A stretch of 64,000 nucleotides of DNA. It comes from Ascidia mentula. Taxonomy: Eukaryota; Chordata; Ascidiacea; Phlebobranchia; Ascidiidae. This document shows positions 31,209 to 43,900 of the stretch, one piece after another. The notes under the pieces are model-generated. The model was not told the DNA's origin. It did no database searches and saw only the letters and a program-made list of their open reading frames with translations. The stretch spans positions 1,555,001 to 1,619,000 of the forward strand of contig OX387197.1 in assembly GCA_947561715.1 (NCBI GenBank), read 5' to 3'. Each line of letters starts with the position of its first letter. Position 1 is the stretch's first letter. Made by a program: the position numbers and the translations under genes.

Positions 31209-32780
31209 GTGAACAAAGTCATTTACAGCAAACACTTGGTACCAGCAGAAATATTAAAGCATTTGAAGGCAATTTTAAGTGAACAAAGTCATTTGCAGCA
31301 AACACTTGGTACCAGCAGAAATATTAAAGCATTTGAAGGCAATTTTAAGTGAACAAAGTCATTTGCAGCAAACACTTGGTACCAGCAGAAATATTAAAGC
31401 ATTTGAAGGCAATTTTAAGTGAACAAAGTCATTTACAGCAAACACTTGGTACCAGCAGAAACATTAAAGCATTTGAAGGCAATTTTAAGTGAACAAAGTC
31501 ATTTACAGCAAACACTTGGTACCAGCAGAAACATTAAAGCATTTGAAGGCAATTTTAAGTGAACAAAGTCATTTACAGCGTACACTTGGTACCAGCAGAA
31601 ATATTAAAGCATTTGAAGGCAATTTTAAGTGAACAAAGTCATTTACAGCAAACACTTGGTACCAGCAGAAACATTAAAGCATTTGAAGGCAATTTTAAGT
31701 GAACAAAGTCATTTACAGCAAACACTTGGTACCAGCAGAAACATTAAAGCATTTGAAGGCAATTTTAAGTGAACAAAGTCATTTACAGCAAACACTTGGT
31801 ACCAGCAGAAATATTAAAGCATTTGAAGGCAATTTTTCTATAAGTGAACAAAGTCATTTACAGCGTACACTTGGTACCAGCAGAAATATTAAAGCATTTG
31901 AAGGCAATTTTAAGTGAACAAAGTCATTTACAGCAAACACTTGGTACCAGCAGAAATATTAAAGCATTTGAAGGCAATTTTAAGTGAACAAAGTCATTTA
32001 CAGCAAACACTTGGTACCAGCAGAAATATTAAAGCATTTGAAGGCAATTTTAAGTGAACAAAGTCATTTACAGCAAACACTTGGTACCAGCAGAAACATT
32101 AAAGCATTTGAAGGCAATTTTAAGTGAACAAAGTCATTTACAGCAAACACTTGGTACCAGCAGAAATATTAAAGCATTTGAAGGCAATTTTAAGTGAACA
32201 AAGTCATTTACAGCAAACACTTGGTACCAGCAGAAACATTAAAGCATTTGAAGGCAATTTTAAGTGAACAAAGTCATTCACAGCGTACACTTGGTACCAG
32301 CAGAAATATTAAAGCATTTGAAGGCAATTTTAAGTGATTAAAGTCATTTACAGCAAACACTTGGTACCAGCAGAAATATTAAAGCATTTGAAGGCAATTT
32401 TAAGTGATTAAAGTCATTTACAGCAAACACTTGGTACCAGCAGAAATATTAAAGCATTTGAAGGCAATTTTAAGTGATTAAAGTCATTTACAGCAAACAC
32501 TTGGTACCAGCAGAAATATTAAAGCATTTGAAGGCAATTTTAAGTAAACTAAGTCATTTACAGCAAACACTTGGTACCAGCAGAAATATTAAAGCATTTG
32601 AAGGCAATTTTAAGTAAACTAAGTCATTTACAGCAAACACTTGGTACCAGTAGAAATATTAAAGCATTTGAAGGCAATTTTTCTATAAGTGAACAAAGTC
32701 ATTCACAGCGTACACTTGGTACCAGCAGAAATATTAAAGCATTTGAAGGCAATTTTAAGTAAACTAAGTCATTTACAGCA
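31209..32780. repeat. 70-bp tandem repeat, about 22 units
   Basis: The unit begins GTGAACAAAGTCATTTACAG and contains CACTTGGTACCAGCAG; the period is 70 bp from 31209 onward. Variants: TTTTTCTATAAGTGAAC links in two units (near 31835 and 32683), CAGCGTACAC instead of CAGCAAACAC in four units, and GTGATTAAAG or GTAAACTAAG starts in the last third. It lies just downstream of the 3' end of the recombinase-like gene. Confidence 0.95.
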
Positions 32781-32872
32781 TAACACTTGACAGAAATAAT
32801 CAGACCATTCACACTCAAAAACGTTAATGTAAACTAACAACATTAATCAAAGGCTGAAATTGCATTGCATTG

Positions 32873-35800
32873 TTAGCTTTTTGGTTTTGATGGGGACATA
32901 TTTGAGGCCTCTGAATCAGAATGTGTGCAGCTTGACCGACCTGTTCACAGAAAAAAAGCTTAAATTATGTACTGTTTCCCAGCATTCAAAAACAACTCAT
33001 GATTCTATTATGCTTAACAAAATTAGAACTGATAATTCATTTTACCTTCATCTTTGGCAATTCTCCCTGCCTTGTAAAACAGTTTGTTTCCAGGCCAGCG
33101 AGCGAAGCACAAATCTTTCACCTTTATTTCTTCAAAGTGTTTTATTTTCTTTCGGCCTTCCGTTTTCAAATCTGTAATCCGGTAGATGTCAACGCATTCA
33201 CCATCATCCAAGAACACTACTCGAATAAACTTGACCTCTACAAAACAAACAGCCAGACAAAGTTAAACACTTTAACAATATTTTAGTAATTTTTTCGTAT
33301 TCATTACCTTGCAAATCATCTTGTTGTTGTGATGGTGCTGGTTGAACATCTGTCAAAAACAATTGAAAGGTTAACCACATTTTATTTTGTCTTTAAACAT
33401 TTAACTATGCAGAGGCAATCAATAGTGCAAACCTTGCAAATCATCTTGTTGTTGTGATGGCGCTGGTTGAACATCTGTCAAAAACAATCAAAAGGTTAAC
33501 CACATTTTATTTTGTCTTTAAACATTTAACTATACAGAGGCAATCAATAGTGCAAACCTTGCAAATCATCTTGTTGTTGTGATGGTGCTGGTTGAACATC
33601 TGTCAAAAACAATTGAAAGGTTAACCACATTTTATTTTGTCTTTAAACATTTAACTATACAGAGGCAATCAATAGTGCAAACCTTGCAAATCATCTTGTT
33701 GTTGTGATGGTGCTGGTTGAACATCTGTCAAAAACAATTGAAAGGTTAACCACATTTTTTTTTGTCTTTAAACACTTAACTATACAGAGGCAATCAATAG
33801 TGCAAACCTTGCAAATCATCTTGTTGTTGTGATGGCGCTGGTTGAACATCTGTCAAAAACAATTGAAAGGTTAACCACATTTTTTTTTGTCTTTAAACAC
33901 TTAACTATACAGAGGCAATCAATAGTGCAAACCTTGCAAATCATCTTGTTGTGATGGTGCTGGTTGAACATCTGTCAAAAACAATTGAAAGGTTAACCAT
34001 ATTTTATTTTGTCTTTAAACACTTAACTATACAGAGGCAATCAATAGTGCAAACCTTGCAAATCATCTTGTTGTGATGGTGCTGGTTGAACATCTGTCAA
34101 AAACAAATAAAAAGTTAACCATTCACTGAAGAAATATATTTAATATAAGTACAAATCACACACAACACTTACCAGATGTAAAGGCACGAGCCTCCAACAA
34201 CAGTCGAGCCTTTTCAACCCTTCTGTGTGGGTGTTGTACATTATATACTTGGTCAGCAACAGCAAGTGAATGACCAGAGGCTTTTGCCACAGCAATTTGA
34301 ACCTCTTTTGGCTCATCTGCCATCCACGTGTGTATGAGTTTTCGTACTTCAGTCGCCGTTAAAGATGTGTTTTCAAACACAAAAGGAATAACCTTTTTAA
34401 AAATTTTTGAAAATTCTGCATTTGTCATTTTAAATGAACCTGTTGCTGCTAAATTTCTTGCTGACGTAGTTGGAAAAACTGGTCACTGCCCTGTAGGTTT
34501 TATCTTGTGATACATCCAAGCCAATTTACTGGTGGTTTCAATGTCTTGTAATTCAAGTGCATTTAAAACAATGCACGCCGGTTGCTTGTCCTTCTGGTCC
34601 ACCACCAGAATTGAGTAATTGCCCTCGTCAGTTTTTTCATAGTCCTGGAGCTCTCTAATGAGGAGACCAATCATTACAGATGGTCTACAGCCTAGTCTGC
34701 ATATCACCCTGCAGAAAATATCCCCATACAATAGTTGCAGGTTTTCGTTTCCAACTTGGGATTCAGACATGGCTCTAATTCTTGCAACTCTCTTGAATTC
34801 TTCGCTTTTTTCGTACTGTAGTATGGCATTATAGGCATTCGATTTTATGTTGGACAACTTCTTTCTGGATTTTTCTTTAGTGTAAAATTCTCTTCTCTTT
34901 TTCTCTTTGTTTATGCGTGCATGCAGGTCCATTGTTTCCGAATGCACTAAATTTAAACATTTCTCTGAAATCAAATCAAACTGATTGTTTTTGTAAAATC
35001 TAAGGAAATTCAGTAATGTAGACAAATATGCAACTTTTGATGAAACTTGACCTTCACCTTTCAAATGTTGCTCTAAATTTTCAAAAATCTTTTGGGGGTT
35101 TTTAAATACTTCAATAGTTGGTATTAAAGTTCTTATTTGGTTGGCATTTGAGTGGGCCACTGCCTTGTCAACTCTTTTGCGTTTCCCTACTCCAAACTTT
35201 TGCAAGTGCTCCTCATATTTAGTTATTACAGATTGCAAAGAACCAATCTGGGTCTTTGCAACAAGAGTTTGAGATTGCTTGGATTTGGTGTCGATTGTTT
35301 TATGTAAATTTTCATAATGCTTAGATAAATTCTTTACTGCCCTTCCGCAAATGGGACAGAAGTGTCCCTCAAAATTTTGATACTTTCCAATTCTGTTTTT
35401 CTTCGCCCTACTGGCATACAGGAATTCTGACTTGTCCATGTCTGGATGGTATGTTTTGTAGTGGTATGTGACATTTTTATACAGCTTATCACATGCATGG
35501 CATTCCCTCAAACCACTTGATGATTCTACAAAGTATATTAAACGTTACTGAAGGCATATCCAAAAATTTTACACGTATTTTACTTTACTTTTTAATTGAC
35601 TAACCTAGAATAAAATTTATGTAACTTATAAAGCATACTTTTTATGTTGCTTTCTGGGTTGAACATTTTTTTTGAGTGTTTGCGGTCTTTTCTCCTTTTA
35701 TGGTGATATCGCTCAATTTTTTTTCTGCAAATTAGTGAAGTGGTAAAATCTTTGTTACATAACACAAGACATTAGCAAATTCTAACCTTTGGTCTTTTTT

Positions 35801-38800
35801 TGCTTTCCTGAAAAAAAAAACAACAGTATAAAATCTTGTAAACCTATTGATTCATTCAGACACTAATTATTCGCTGTTTCTCTATAGGAAGCAGGTTGCC
35901 AATTGTCTATTATTTAAAAATTTTAACAAACATTAATAGATAAAATATATTGCAAAACAAAAATGGCATGGTCGGGTATGTAACACAATTTTATCATAAG
36001 TCTGCTTAAAGTGTAAAAAAATGAAAGGTCAGGTAAAGTAATTTTGAGGTTTCCTCATGTTTGAAACTAATCAAATGATAAACACTCTAGCTTTTTTTTT
36101 TATTTAGGATGTGAAGCTTTTCAACCTATTTAGGAGATTTAAAGACGTGTTAAATAGTTTTTAATGGAAACATGCAAACACAGTTGTTTGTGCAATTGTC
36201 ACATAACTGGCATTTTAAAGTTTACACCATTGCATAAAGTTAGCAAAAATTTTTTTTCAGTTCTCATAAATGAATGAATGCAACTGTATTTTTTTTGTCT
36301 AAATCCTTAAACCAAAACCTCTTTTTAAATGTTGACCTAATCAACCTGACACAAAACAGATCAACTTAATAAAAAATTTTTACTGACGCAACTCTATTTT
36401 GTTATGTAACAGTAATGTCACAATGACTAGTTTTTGAAAAACGTTGAAGATTTTTTTTGGACACTTTTTGAAAATATTACATATTGTGCAGCATAGGACA
36501 ATAAATTTACCACAAAAAATGGAAGTTTTGTTATAGAGCTTGTGTCCCCAATTAAAAATGGTTAAGTCCCCCTTCCCCCCGACTGATGTAAACGGCATGT
36601 AAAAAGTAACAAAACACTTACCATTTCAGAAATTGTTGGTATTGTTTATAGTCACTGCTACTGCTGCTGGAGGAACTGCTGCTACTGCTTTCTTCAGTAG
36701 AGTCATCAGATGACGATGATAAACTTGAATAAAAAGAAAATACATGTTTACATCACCCAACGGTTTTCAGAAGTTAAAAGCACTAGTAATCATATATTTA
36801 CCGATATAAGCTATCCTCATCACTGCTGCTATCAGAAAACTGTAGGGTTCTGTTAAAAAAATTAAAATTATAAAGTAAACAACCCAATTTTCTTTTATTT
36901 CTGCAACACCAAGATTGTTAAAGAAGCCAAAAACCATTCTTAGATGAGGGAGTTAAAAACATTTTTTTTAAAGTTTTACCACTGATCAGAAGCCAAGACA
37001 ACTGATAAGAAGCCAATAAACGTTGTATATACCTTTTATGTTTCTTTGAAGCTTTTTCATCCTTCTTATAGTCTCTAAAAATGATAATAAAATAAATTAC
37101 ACCACAAGAGTGAAAAATGCAATAAATTACACAGCAAGTAAAATAAAATAAAATAAATTACACAGCAAGAGTGAAAAATGCTATGAAAAAAAGTGCCCAA
37201 AACATAAAATTTTGTGAAAATATGAATGAACAGGGCTTTAAGCAACTTGTGTAAAATGCACATTAAATTCATTATCTAAACCAGGGGTTCTTAAAGTGGG
37301 GAGGGGGGTGTAGAGGCTTGGCAAGGGGGAGCGCAAACATTTTCAAAAATGACCAATCAGCGTTCCATTTGTATTTAGTATTTCCATGCAAAGAAACCTT
37401 TGTTTAAATGTTTGAAAAGATTATGATGTTTGTCCCTCTTTACATCAGTTTTGTTACAATGGTAACTGTGTACCAAAATTGATCATTATATTGGCGAAAA
37501 TAGTTTTGCTACCTTTATCTGCGCCAAATATTTAAAGATATAAAAGTTAAGAAAAAAAGAGCAGTGCAGAGTATTTGCAGATTGTTTCGTTTCAAAAATG
37601 CAGTCACATCCCTCCCATTGACAAACGTTAAAAAAAGCTTGTTTTTGAATTGCGCATTTTTTAAGTTGTCGGACTAAGAGGGGGGGCAAGATTTGACTAG
37701 TAAGGGGGCGCGACCAAAATAGTTTAAGAACCACTAATCTAATTACTACTTATAGGTACAGCCGCGGTTACGCTGTGTGAATCTCAGGATGTGCGTTCTG
37801 CGTTGTTACAGCGAACATTTGGGGCAGTGCATAAAAGTGACAAAATAATAATGTTCCGGGCCAAAGAATTTTTTAAAATTGGTGTAGAACAAGCTTACAA
37901 CATATAAATCACGTTATCATTGCATTTTTTTAAACACCTATGAAGTATATCGCAACGCAATGGGTTTGACCGTGATCAAAATGAATGGTTACATAATGCG
38001 TAGATAGCGAGCATTTGGGCGCTGCATACAATTAAGTGTCAATTTAATGATGTTCCGGGTCATAGAATGTTTTAAAAAATGGTGAAGAATAAGCACAGAA
38101 CATGTACATTACATTATTGTTGCGTTTTTTAAACACTTATAAGTATATCGCAACGAAATGTGTTTGACCGCGGTCACCAATCAACTGCATCGTAAATGCT
38201 ACGACTTACATAAATAACTCGCATTCGTAATAGCTAATTGTTACGTCATGTGTGAAACACAATTATAGAAAAAAGATTTTTCGCACAAAAGACTGTGATC
38301 AGGGTTGCCAGGGTGGCGGTATTCCCGCCCAATTGGGCTGGTTTTCAACATCGAGTTGCGGGTTATTTTTACGAGTTGCGGGTTGCGGTTTATTGGGCGG
38401 GTTTGCCAATGACATTTTCAATCCCTATAATCACGCATTCTGGCACTAATGTCTCATACCAAGAGTAAACCAATGCGTTCATTTCCCGACAAACGAAACA
38501 ATCGTACGGCGCAGAGAGTAATAATGCGTTCAGAGAAACACGCAGTGGGTGGGAGGGTGCGACAGAAACTTGAACCATGCAACTGGAGTCGTTTTTGCAA
38601 AGCAGCAATGGTGCGGAGAAAATGTTATTTTAGCAAACAAATCAAAAAAATATAGTAACCAATGAACTAAGGATTGCTTGAGGAAACAATGCAGTCAAGA
38701 GGTCTTTCGTAGTGTGTAAATTTTTTTGCAATAATGCTTGCAGCTTCCACGTTTGATCGCTTTACGCACGCGTATGACGAAACTACGGAATACAGATGTA

Positions 38801-39381
38801 CGAGATTTGTAGTTGAAAAAAGACATGCTTGCGTTTTTTAAAGTTGTTAGTTTCAGTTATATTAAGAATCAAATTCATCAAATATTGCAATGTTTTTGCT
38901 ATGTATTAATGCTCCTTGCAATTAAGGAAAACGTGATAGGTGGCGCCATGGTCAGAACCAAATGTGAAAAAACGTAACCGCTGTAGGTTAAAGCTACCGA
39001 GTGCGACAATTCACTGAGAGTTGTCGATTTCAAGCTAAGGCAGAGTAAAATTGGGCTGGTTTTGGGCTTGTTTCAGAAATTTCTTGTTTGGGCGGTTTTT
39101 GGGCTTGTTTTGACAAGGCGTTGGGCGGTTTTAGAAAATTTTACCTGGCAACACTGACTGTGATCTTCATAGTATTAAAAATTTTTCATGCGGTCCACAC
39201 GCTATTGTTGATATAATTTTTTAAATAAATTCGGTTAACCGAAGCTTCGGTACATCACTACCAAAACTTAACATCAACTTAAAACACACAAAAGTTAAAA
39301 TTAAAGAACAAGCATTTTTTCAAAAAAAAAAGTTAATTAAGCTTACTTGGCAAACAACTTTCTCCTTCTGAAATTGTCCAT
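32873..39381 (-). CDS. Crypton-like tyrosine recombinase with micro-exon array and Tudor-like tail
   Basis: Sixteen minus-strand exons with phases that fit throughout: 39381-39347, 37074-37033, 36849-36802, 36723-36622, 35807-35787, 35724-35639, 35525-34173, seven micro-exons (34093-34055, 33971-33933, 33849-33808, 33724-33683, 33599-33558, 33474-33433, 33349-33308), 33237-33046 and 32940-32873 (TAA). 745 codons. Order: basic start (MDNFRRRKLFAK), Asp/Ser-rich linker, Lys/Arg-rich stretch, two C2H2-like fingers (CHACDKLY; CPICGRAV...H....H), recombinase domain, repeats, Tudor-like VVFLDDGECVDIYRI...ARWPGNKLFYKAGRI. Recombinase residues seen: Arg392 (GCRPS), Lys423/425, Arg506 (ATEVRK), His530 (ASGHS), Tyr539 (VYN), as in Crypton/DUF3504 families. 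Codon 459 is TGA. It could be a domesticated or still mobile element gene; introns suggest a host-type gene. Function unknown. Confidence 0.75.
33308..34093 (-). repeat. Seven tandem micro-exons, 125-bp period
   Basis: A 125-bp unit (122 bp for the two most 5' in gene order) repeats seven times. Each holds a 42- or 39-nt exon between GACAG and a GTTTGC or GTAATG donor, phase 1 to phase 1, encoding DVQPAPSQQQDDLQ or the form with one Gln fewer. The spacer (intron) is about 83 bp. Length change is exactly one codon, so frame is kept. Confidence 0.85.
37282..37736. mobile_element. hAT-type MITE in intron 1 of the recombinase-like gene
   Basis: Starts CAGGGGTTCTTAAAG, ends GTTTAAGAACCACTA, flanks ATCTAAAC/ATCTAATT (six of eight match). 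Same terminal family as 26744-27722. Non-coding. Confidence 0.7.
38300..39156. mobile_element. hAT-type element, 857 bp, in intron 1 of the recombinase-like gene
   Basis: Starts CAGGGTTGCCAGG, ends CCTGGCAACACTG, with perfect 8-bp duplications ACTGTGAT (38292-38299, 39157-39164). GGGCGGTTT/GGGCTGGTTTT repeats lie near both ends. No transposase frame. Confidence 0.88.
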
Positions 39382-40929
39382 TTCGCCCTCCGCTGAACCA
39401 CGTAACTTTGACAAAGAAAAACTGTGCCGAACAAAGACTTTGAAATCAATGTAGCCGAAAATAATTTGACATAAAACTTTCTTTCATTTGAGTGAATAAC
39501 TATTGGTTACAGAATAAAGCGTTAATTTAAAAAAAATTAAATAAAAATAAACTGTTAAAAGATTTTTCATTTAAATATCATCAGGGCTCAATCTACCCAG
39601 AAATAATAACAATTGCACTACTGCCGCGGCGCTTAATTATTCTTTTTCTGGTACGGCTTATTTGCTTGACTAACACTGATCTTTGGTGCGGTTTCGAAAT
39701 GCGCTTCAGCTTTCGTTCTTATGCGTTTTATACAAAAAAATTTTCATTTTTTTTAAACAGCTAACAGCTTGAAATAACTAACACCAACACTGTTACGACG
39801 CACTAGTTAAATTCCAACACAGTGGGGCAACGCAAAAACAACTTGCAATGTAGGTCGAGTCGCAGCTGGGCATCTAAAACTTAAGAGAAAAAAGCCCAGG
39901 GACAACCAGACGCCTAATAAACTGCATAAACGATCGAAACCTGCACGGTTGAAGGGACGCCTGTAATCACAACTTTGCTTTACTTCAAAGTAAACATTAA
40001 ATTTACGCAGATTTATCGTCGGCTGAGAAAATTGCAAACGTTATTCGAAAAGAAATTATAATTCGAAACCAAAATTTGCGTTTCCAACGCCCATGATTAC
40101 TTGTAAATAACTGATGTTCGTGCGATCCATTTTGGAATTGTTTCGAAACACGCCTTAGTGTTCGTTGTTCTGTTAAATATTATAAAAACAATTACAATTT
40201 TACTTTACTTCAAAGTAAATATTCAATTTACGCATAATTAGCGTAAACTTGACATTAAAATAAACTGCTTTTCACACAAATAACACCTTTACACTTTCGA
40301 ATAGCAACATGCAGCTCGTGGATTGTTATTATTGTAAATCTATGACGTAATTATGTAACAATTTTATTGATAAACATAAGTGGTGTGATATTTTAATAAT
40401 TTATTGGCGGAACCCAAACCAACTTGCATTTCGTTGTTAAATCAAAACTAAATTTGGTTTGCATGCATTTTTCAAACGGGAATTCAAATGAGATCTACGT
40501 GCGGTACATTTTGGAACTGTTCGAAACAGGCTTTTATTGTTTGTTTTCTTTTGTTCACAAAACATGTTCAATATTGCATGACGTTTTTGTAAATTGAAAT
40601 AGTGGCTAACAGCCTTGTAAAACCATCACCAACACTGTTACGACGCACTAGTTAATTTCCAACACAGTGAGGCAACGCAAAAATAACTTGCAATGTAGGT
40701 CGAGTCGCAGCTGGGCATCTAAAACTTAAGAGAAAAAAGCCCAGGGACAACCAGACGCCTAATAAACTGCATAAACGATCGATCGAAACCTGCACGGTTG
40801 AAGGGACGCCTGATTACTTGTAATGAAAACAATCACAACTTTGCTTATCAAAGTAAACATTAAATTTACGCAGATTTAACGTTGGCTGAGAAAATTGCAA
40901 ACGTTTCTCGAAAAGAAATTATAATTCGA
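39382..40929. other. 5' flank of recombinase-like gene and a duplicated 190-bp segment
   Basis: No gene seen. A segment of about 190 bp at 39778-39965 recurs almost unchanged at 40625-40815 (CTGTTACGACGCACTAGTTAA to GGTTGAAGGGACGCCTG), about 847 bp apart, leading into the satellite. The promoter of the minus-strand gene should lie just after 39381 but cannot be pinned down. Confidence 0.5.
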
Positions 40930-43900
40930 AGTTATAAACCATTTCGTTTTCAAACCTAACACGAAAACGAAATTTCGTTTCGCAAACGTTATTCGAAACG
41001 AAATTTTGTTTTCGAAACCAAAATTTTCGTTTCCAATTCCCCTTTGCGGCACACGGTCAGATTCGTATGTGAAACAAGATCTTTCATCATCATTTGGCGT
41101 AAATAGTGCAGGATTCACTTTATCACGATGAACAATCACTATTTTGCTTTACTTAGATGTAAAACCCGCGAAGTTTCGCATATTTAGTGTGTGGTGAGAA
41201 TGTTATCACTGAAATAAACTGTTTTCTACGTAAATAACATCATTACACATTACAGTCGCATAAATCAACTCGAGTATTTCGAAAATGTCACACAATTGTG
41301 TTGCAATTTCATTGAGGGCTTGTAATATTTAACTAATTTCTTGGGGGAACCCAAACCAACTTCTATTTCGTTTTCAAACCTAACACGAAAACGAAATTTC
41401 CTTTTGCAAACGTTATTCGAAACGAAATTTTGTTTTCGAAACCAAAAATTTCGTTTCCAATTCCCCTTTGCGGCACACGGTCAGATTCGTATGTGAAACA
41501 AGATCTTTCATCATCTTTTGGCGTAAATAGTGCAGGATTCACTTTATCACGATGAACAATCACTATTTTGCTTTACTTAGATGTAAAACCCGCGAAGTTT
41601 CGCATATTTAGTGTGTGGTGAGAATGTTATCACTGAAATAAACTGTTTTCTACGTAAATAACATCATTACACATTACAGTCGCATAAATCAACTCGAGTA
41701 TTTCGAAAATGTCACACAATTGTGTTGCAATTTCATTGAGGGCTTGTAATATTTAACTAATTTCTTGGGGGAACCCAAACCAACTTCTATTTCGTTTTCA
41801 AACCTAACACGAAAACGAAATTTCGTTTTGCAAAGGTTATTCGAAACGAAATTTTGTTTTGAAAACAAAAAATTCGTTTCCAATTCCCCTTTGCGGCACA
41901 CGGTCAGATTCGTATGTGAAACAAGTTCTTTCATCATCATTTGGCATAAATAGTGCAGGATTCACTTTATCACGATGAACAATCACTATTTTGCTTTACT
42001 TAGATGCAAAACCCTCGAAGTTTCGCTTATTTAGTGTGTGGTGAGAATGTTATCACTGAAATAAACTGTTTTCTACGTAAATAACATCATTACACATTAC
42101 AGTCGCATAAATCAACTCGAGTATTTCGAAAATGTCACACAATTGTGACGCAATTTCATTGAGGGCTTGTAATATTTAACTAATTTCTTGGGGGAACCCA
42201 AACCAACTTCTATTTCGTTTTCAAACCTAACACGAAAACGAAATTTCCTTTTGCAAACGTTATTCGAAACGAAATTTTGTTTTCGAAACCAAAAATTTCG
42301 TTTCCAATTCCCCTTTGCGGCACACGGTCAGATTCGTATGTGAAACAAGATCTTTCATCATCTTTTGGCGTAAATAGTGCAGGATTCACTTTATCACGAT
42401 GAACAATCACTATTTTGCTTTACTTAGATGTAAAACCCGCGAAGTTTCGCATATTTAGTGTGTGGTGAGAATGTTATCACTGAAATAAACTGTTTTCTAC
42501 GTAAATAACATCATTACACATTACAGTCGCATAAATCAACTCGAGTATTTCGAAAATGTCACACAATTGTGTTGCAATTTCATTGAGGGCTTGTAATATT
42601 TAACTAATTTCTTGGGGGAACCCAAACCAACTTCTATTTCGTTTTCAAACCTAACACGAAAACGAAATTTCGTTTTGCAAAGGTTATTCGAAACGAAATT
42701 TTGTTTTGAAAACAAAAAATTCGTTTCCAATTCCCCTTTGCGGCACACGGTCAGATTCGTATGTGAAACAAGTTCTTTCATCATCATTTGGCATAAATAG
42801 TGCAGGATTCACTTTATCACGATGAACAATCACTATTTTGCTTTACTTAGATGCAAAACCCTCGAAGTTTCGCTTATTTAGTGTGTGGTGAGAATGTTAT
42901 CACTGAAATAAACTGTTTTCTACGTAAATAACATCATTACACATTACAGTCGCATAAATCAACTCGAGTATTTCGAAAATGTCACACAATTGTGTTGCAA
43001 TTTCATTGAGGGCTTGTAATATTTAACTAATTTCTTGGGGGAACCCAAACCAACTTCTATTTCGTTTTCAAACCTAACACGAAAACGAAATTTCGTTTTG
43101 CAAAGGTTATTCGAAACGAAATTTTGTTTTGAAAACAAAAAATTCGTTTCCAATTCCCCTTTGCGGCACACGGTCAGATTCGTATGTGAAACAAGTTCTT
43201 TCATCATCATTTGGCATAAATAGTGCAGGATTCACTTTATCACGATGAACAATCACTATTTTGCTTTACTTAGATGCAAAACCCTCGAAGTTTCGCTTAT
43301 TTAGTGTGTGGTGAGAATGTTATCACTGAAATAAACTGTTTTCTACGTAAATAACATCATTACACATTACAGTCGCATAAATCAACTCGAGTATTTCGAA
43401 AATGTCACACAATTGTGACGCAATTTCATTGAGGGCTTGTAATATTTAACTAATTTCTTGGGGGAACCCAAACCAACTTCTATTTCGTTTTCAAACCTAA
43501 CACGAAAACGAAATTTCCTTTTGCAAACGTTATTCGAAACGAAATTTTGTTTTCGAAACCAAAAATTTCGTTTCCAATTCCCCTTTGCGGCACACGGTCA
43601 GATTCGTATGTGAAACAAGATCTTTCATCATCTTTTGGCGTAAATAGTGCAGGATTCACTTTATCACGATGAACAATCACTATTTTGCTTTACTTAGATG
43701 TAAAACCCGCGAAGTTTCGCATATTTAGTGTGTGGTGAGAATGTTATCACTGAAATAAACTGTTTTCTACGTAAATAACATCATTACACATTACAGTCGC
43801 ATAAATCAACTCGAGTATTTCGAAAATGTCACACAATTGTGTTGCAATTTCATTGAGGGCTTGTAATATTTAACTAATTTCTTGGGGGAACCCAAACCAA

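Noticed and set aside
31146..34110. Regular direct repeats that might look like a CRISPR array
   Set aside because: The 70-bp units have no unique spacers, and the 125-bp units are intron-exon modules of a eukaryotic gene; no cas-like genes are present.
34483..34485. Selenocysteine at the in-frame TGA
   Set aside because: No SECIS-like structure could be recognised, and tyrosine recombinases are not known selenoproteins; nonsense mutation or sequence error is simpler.
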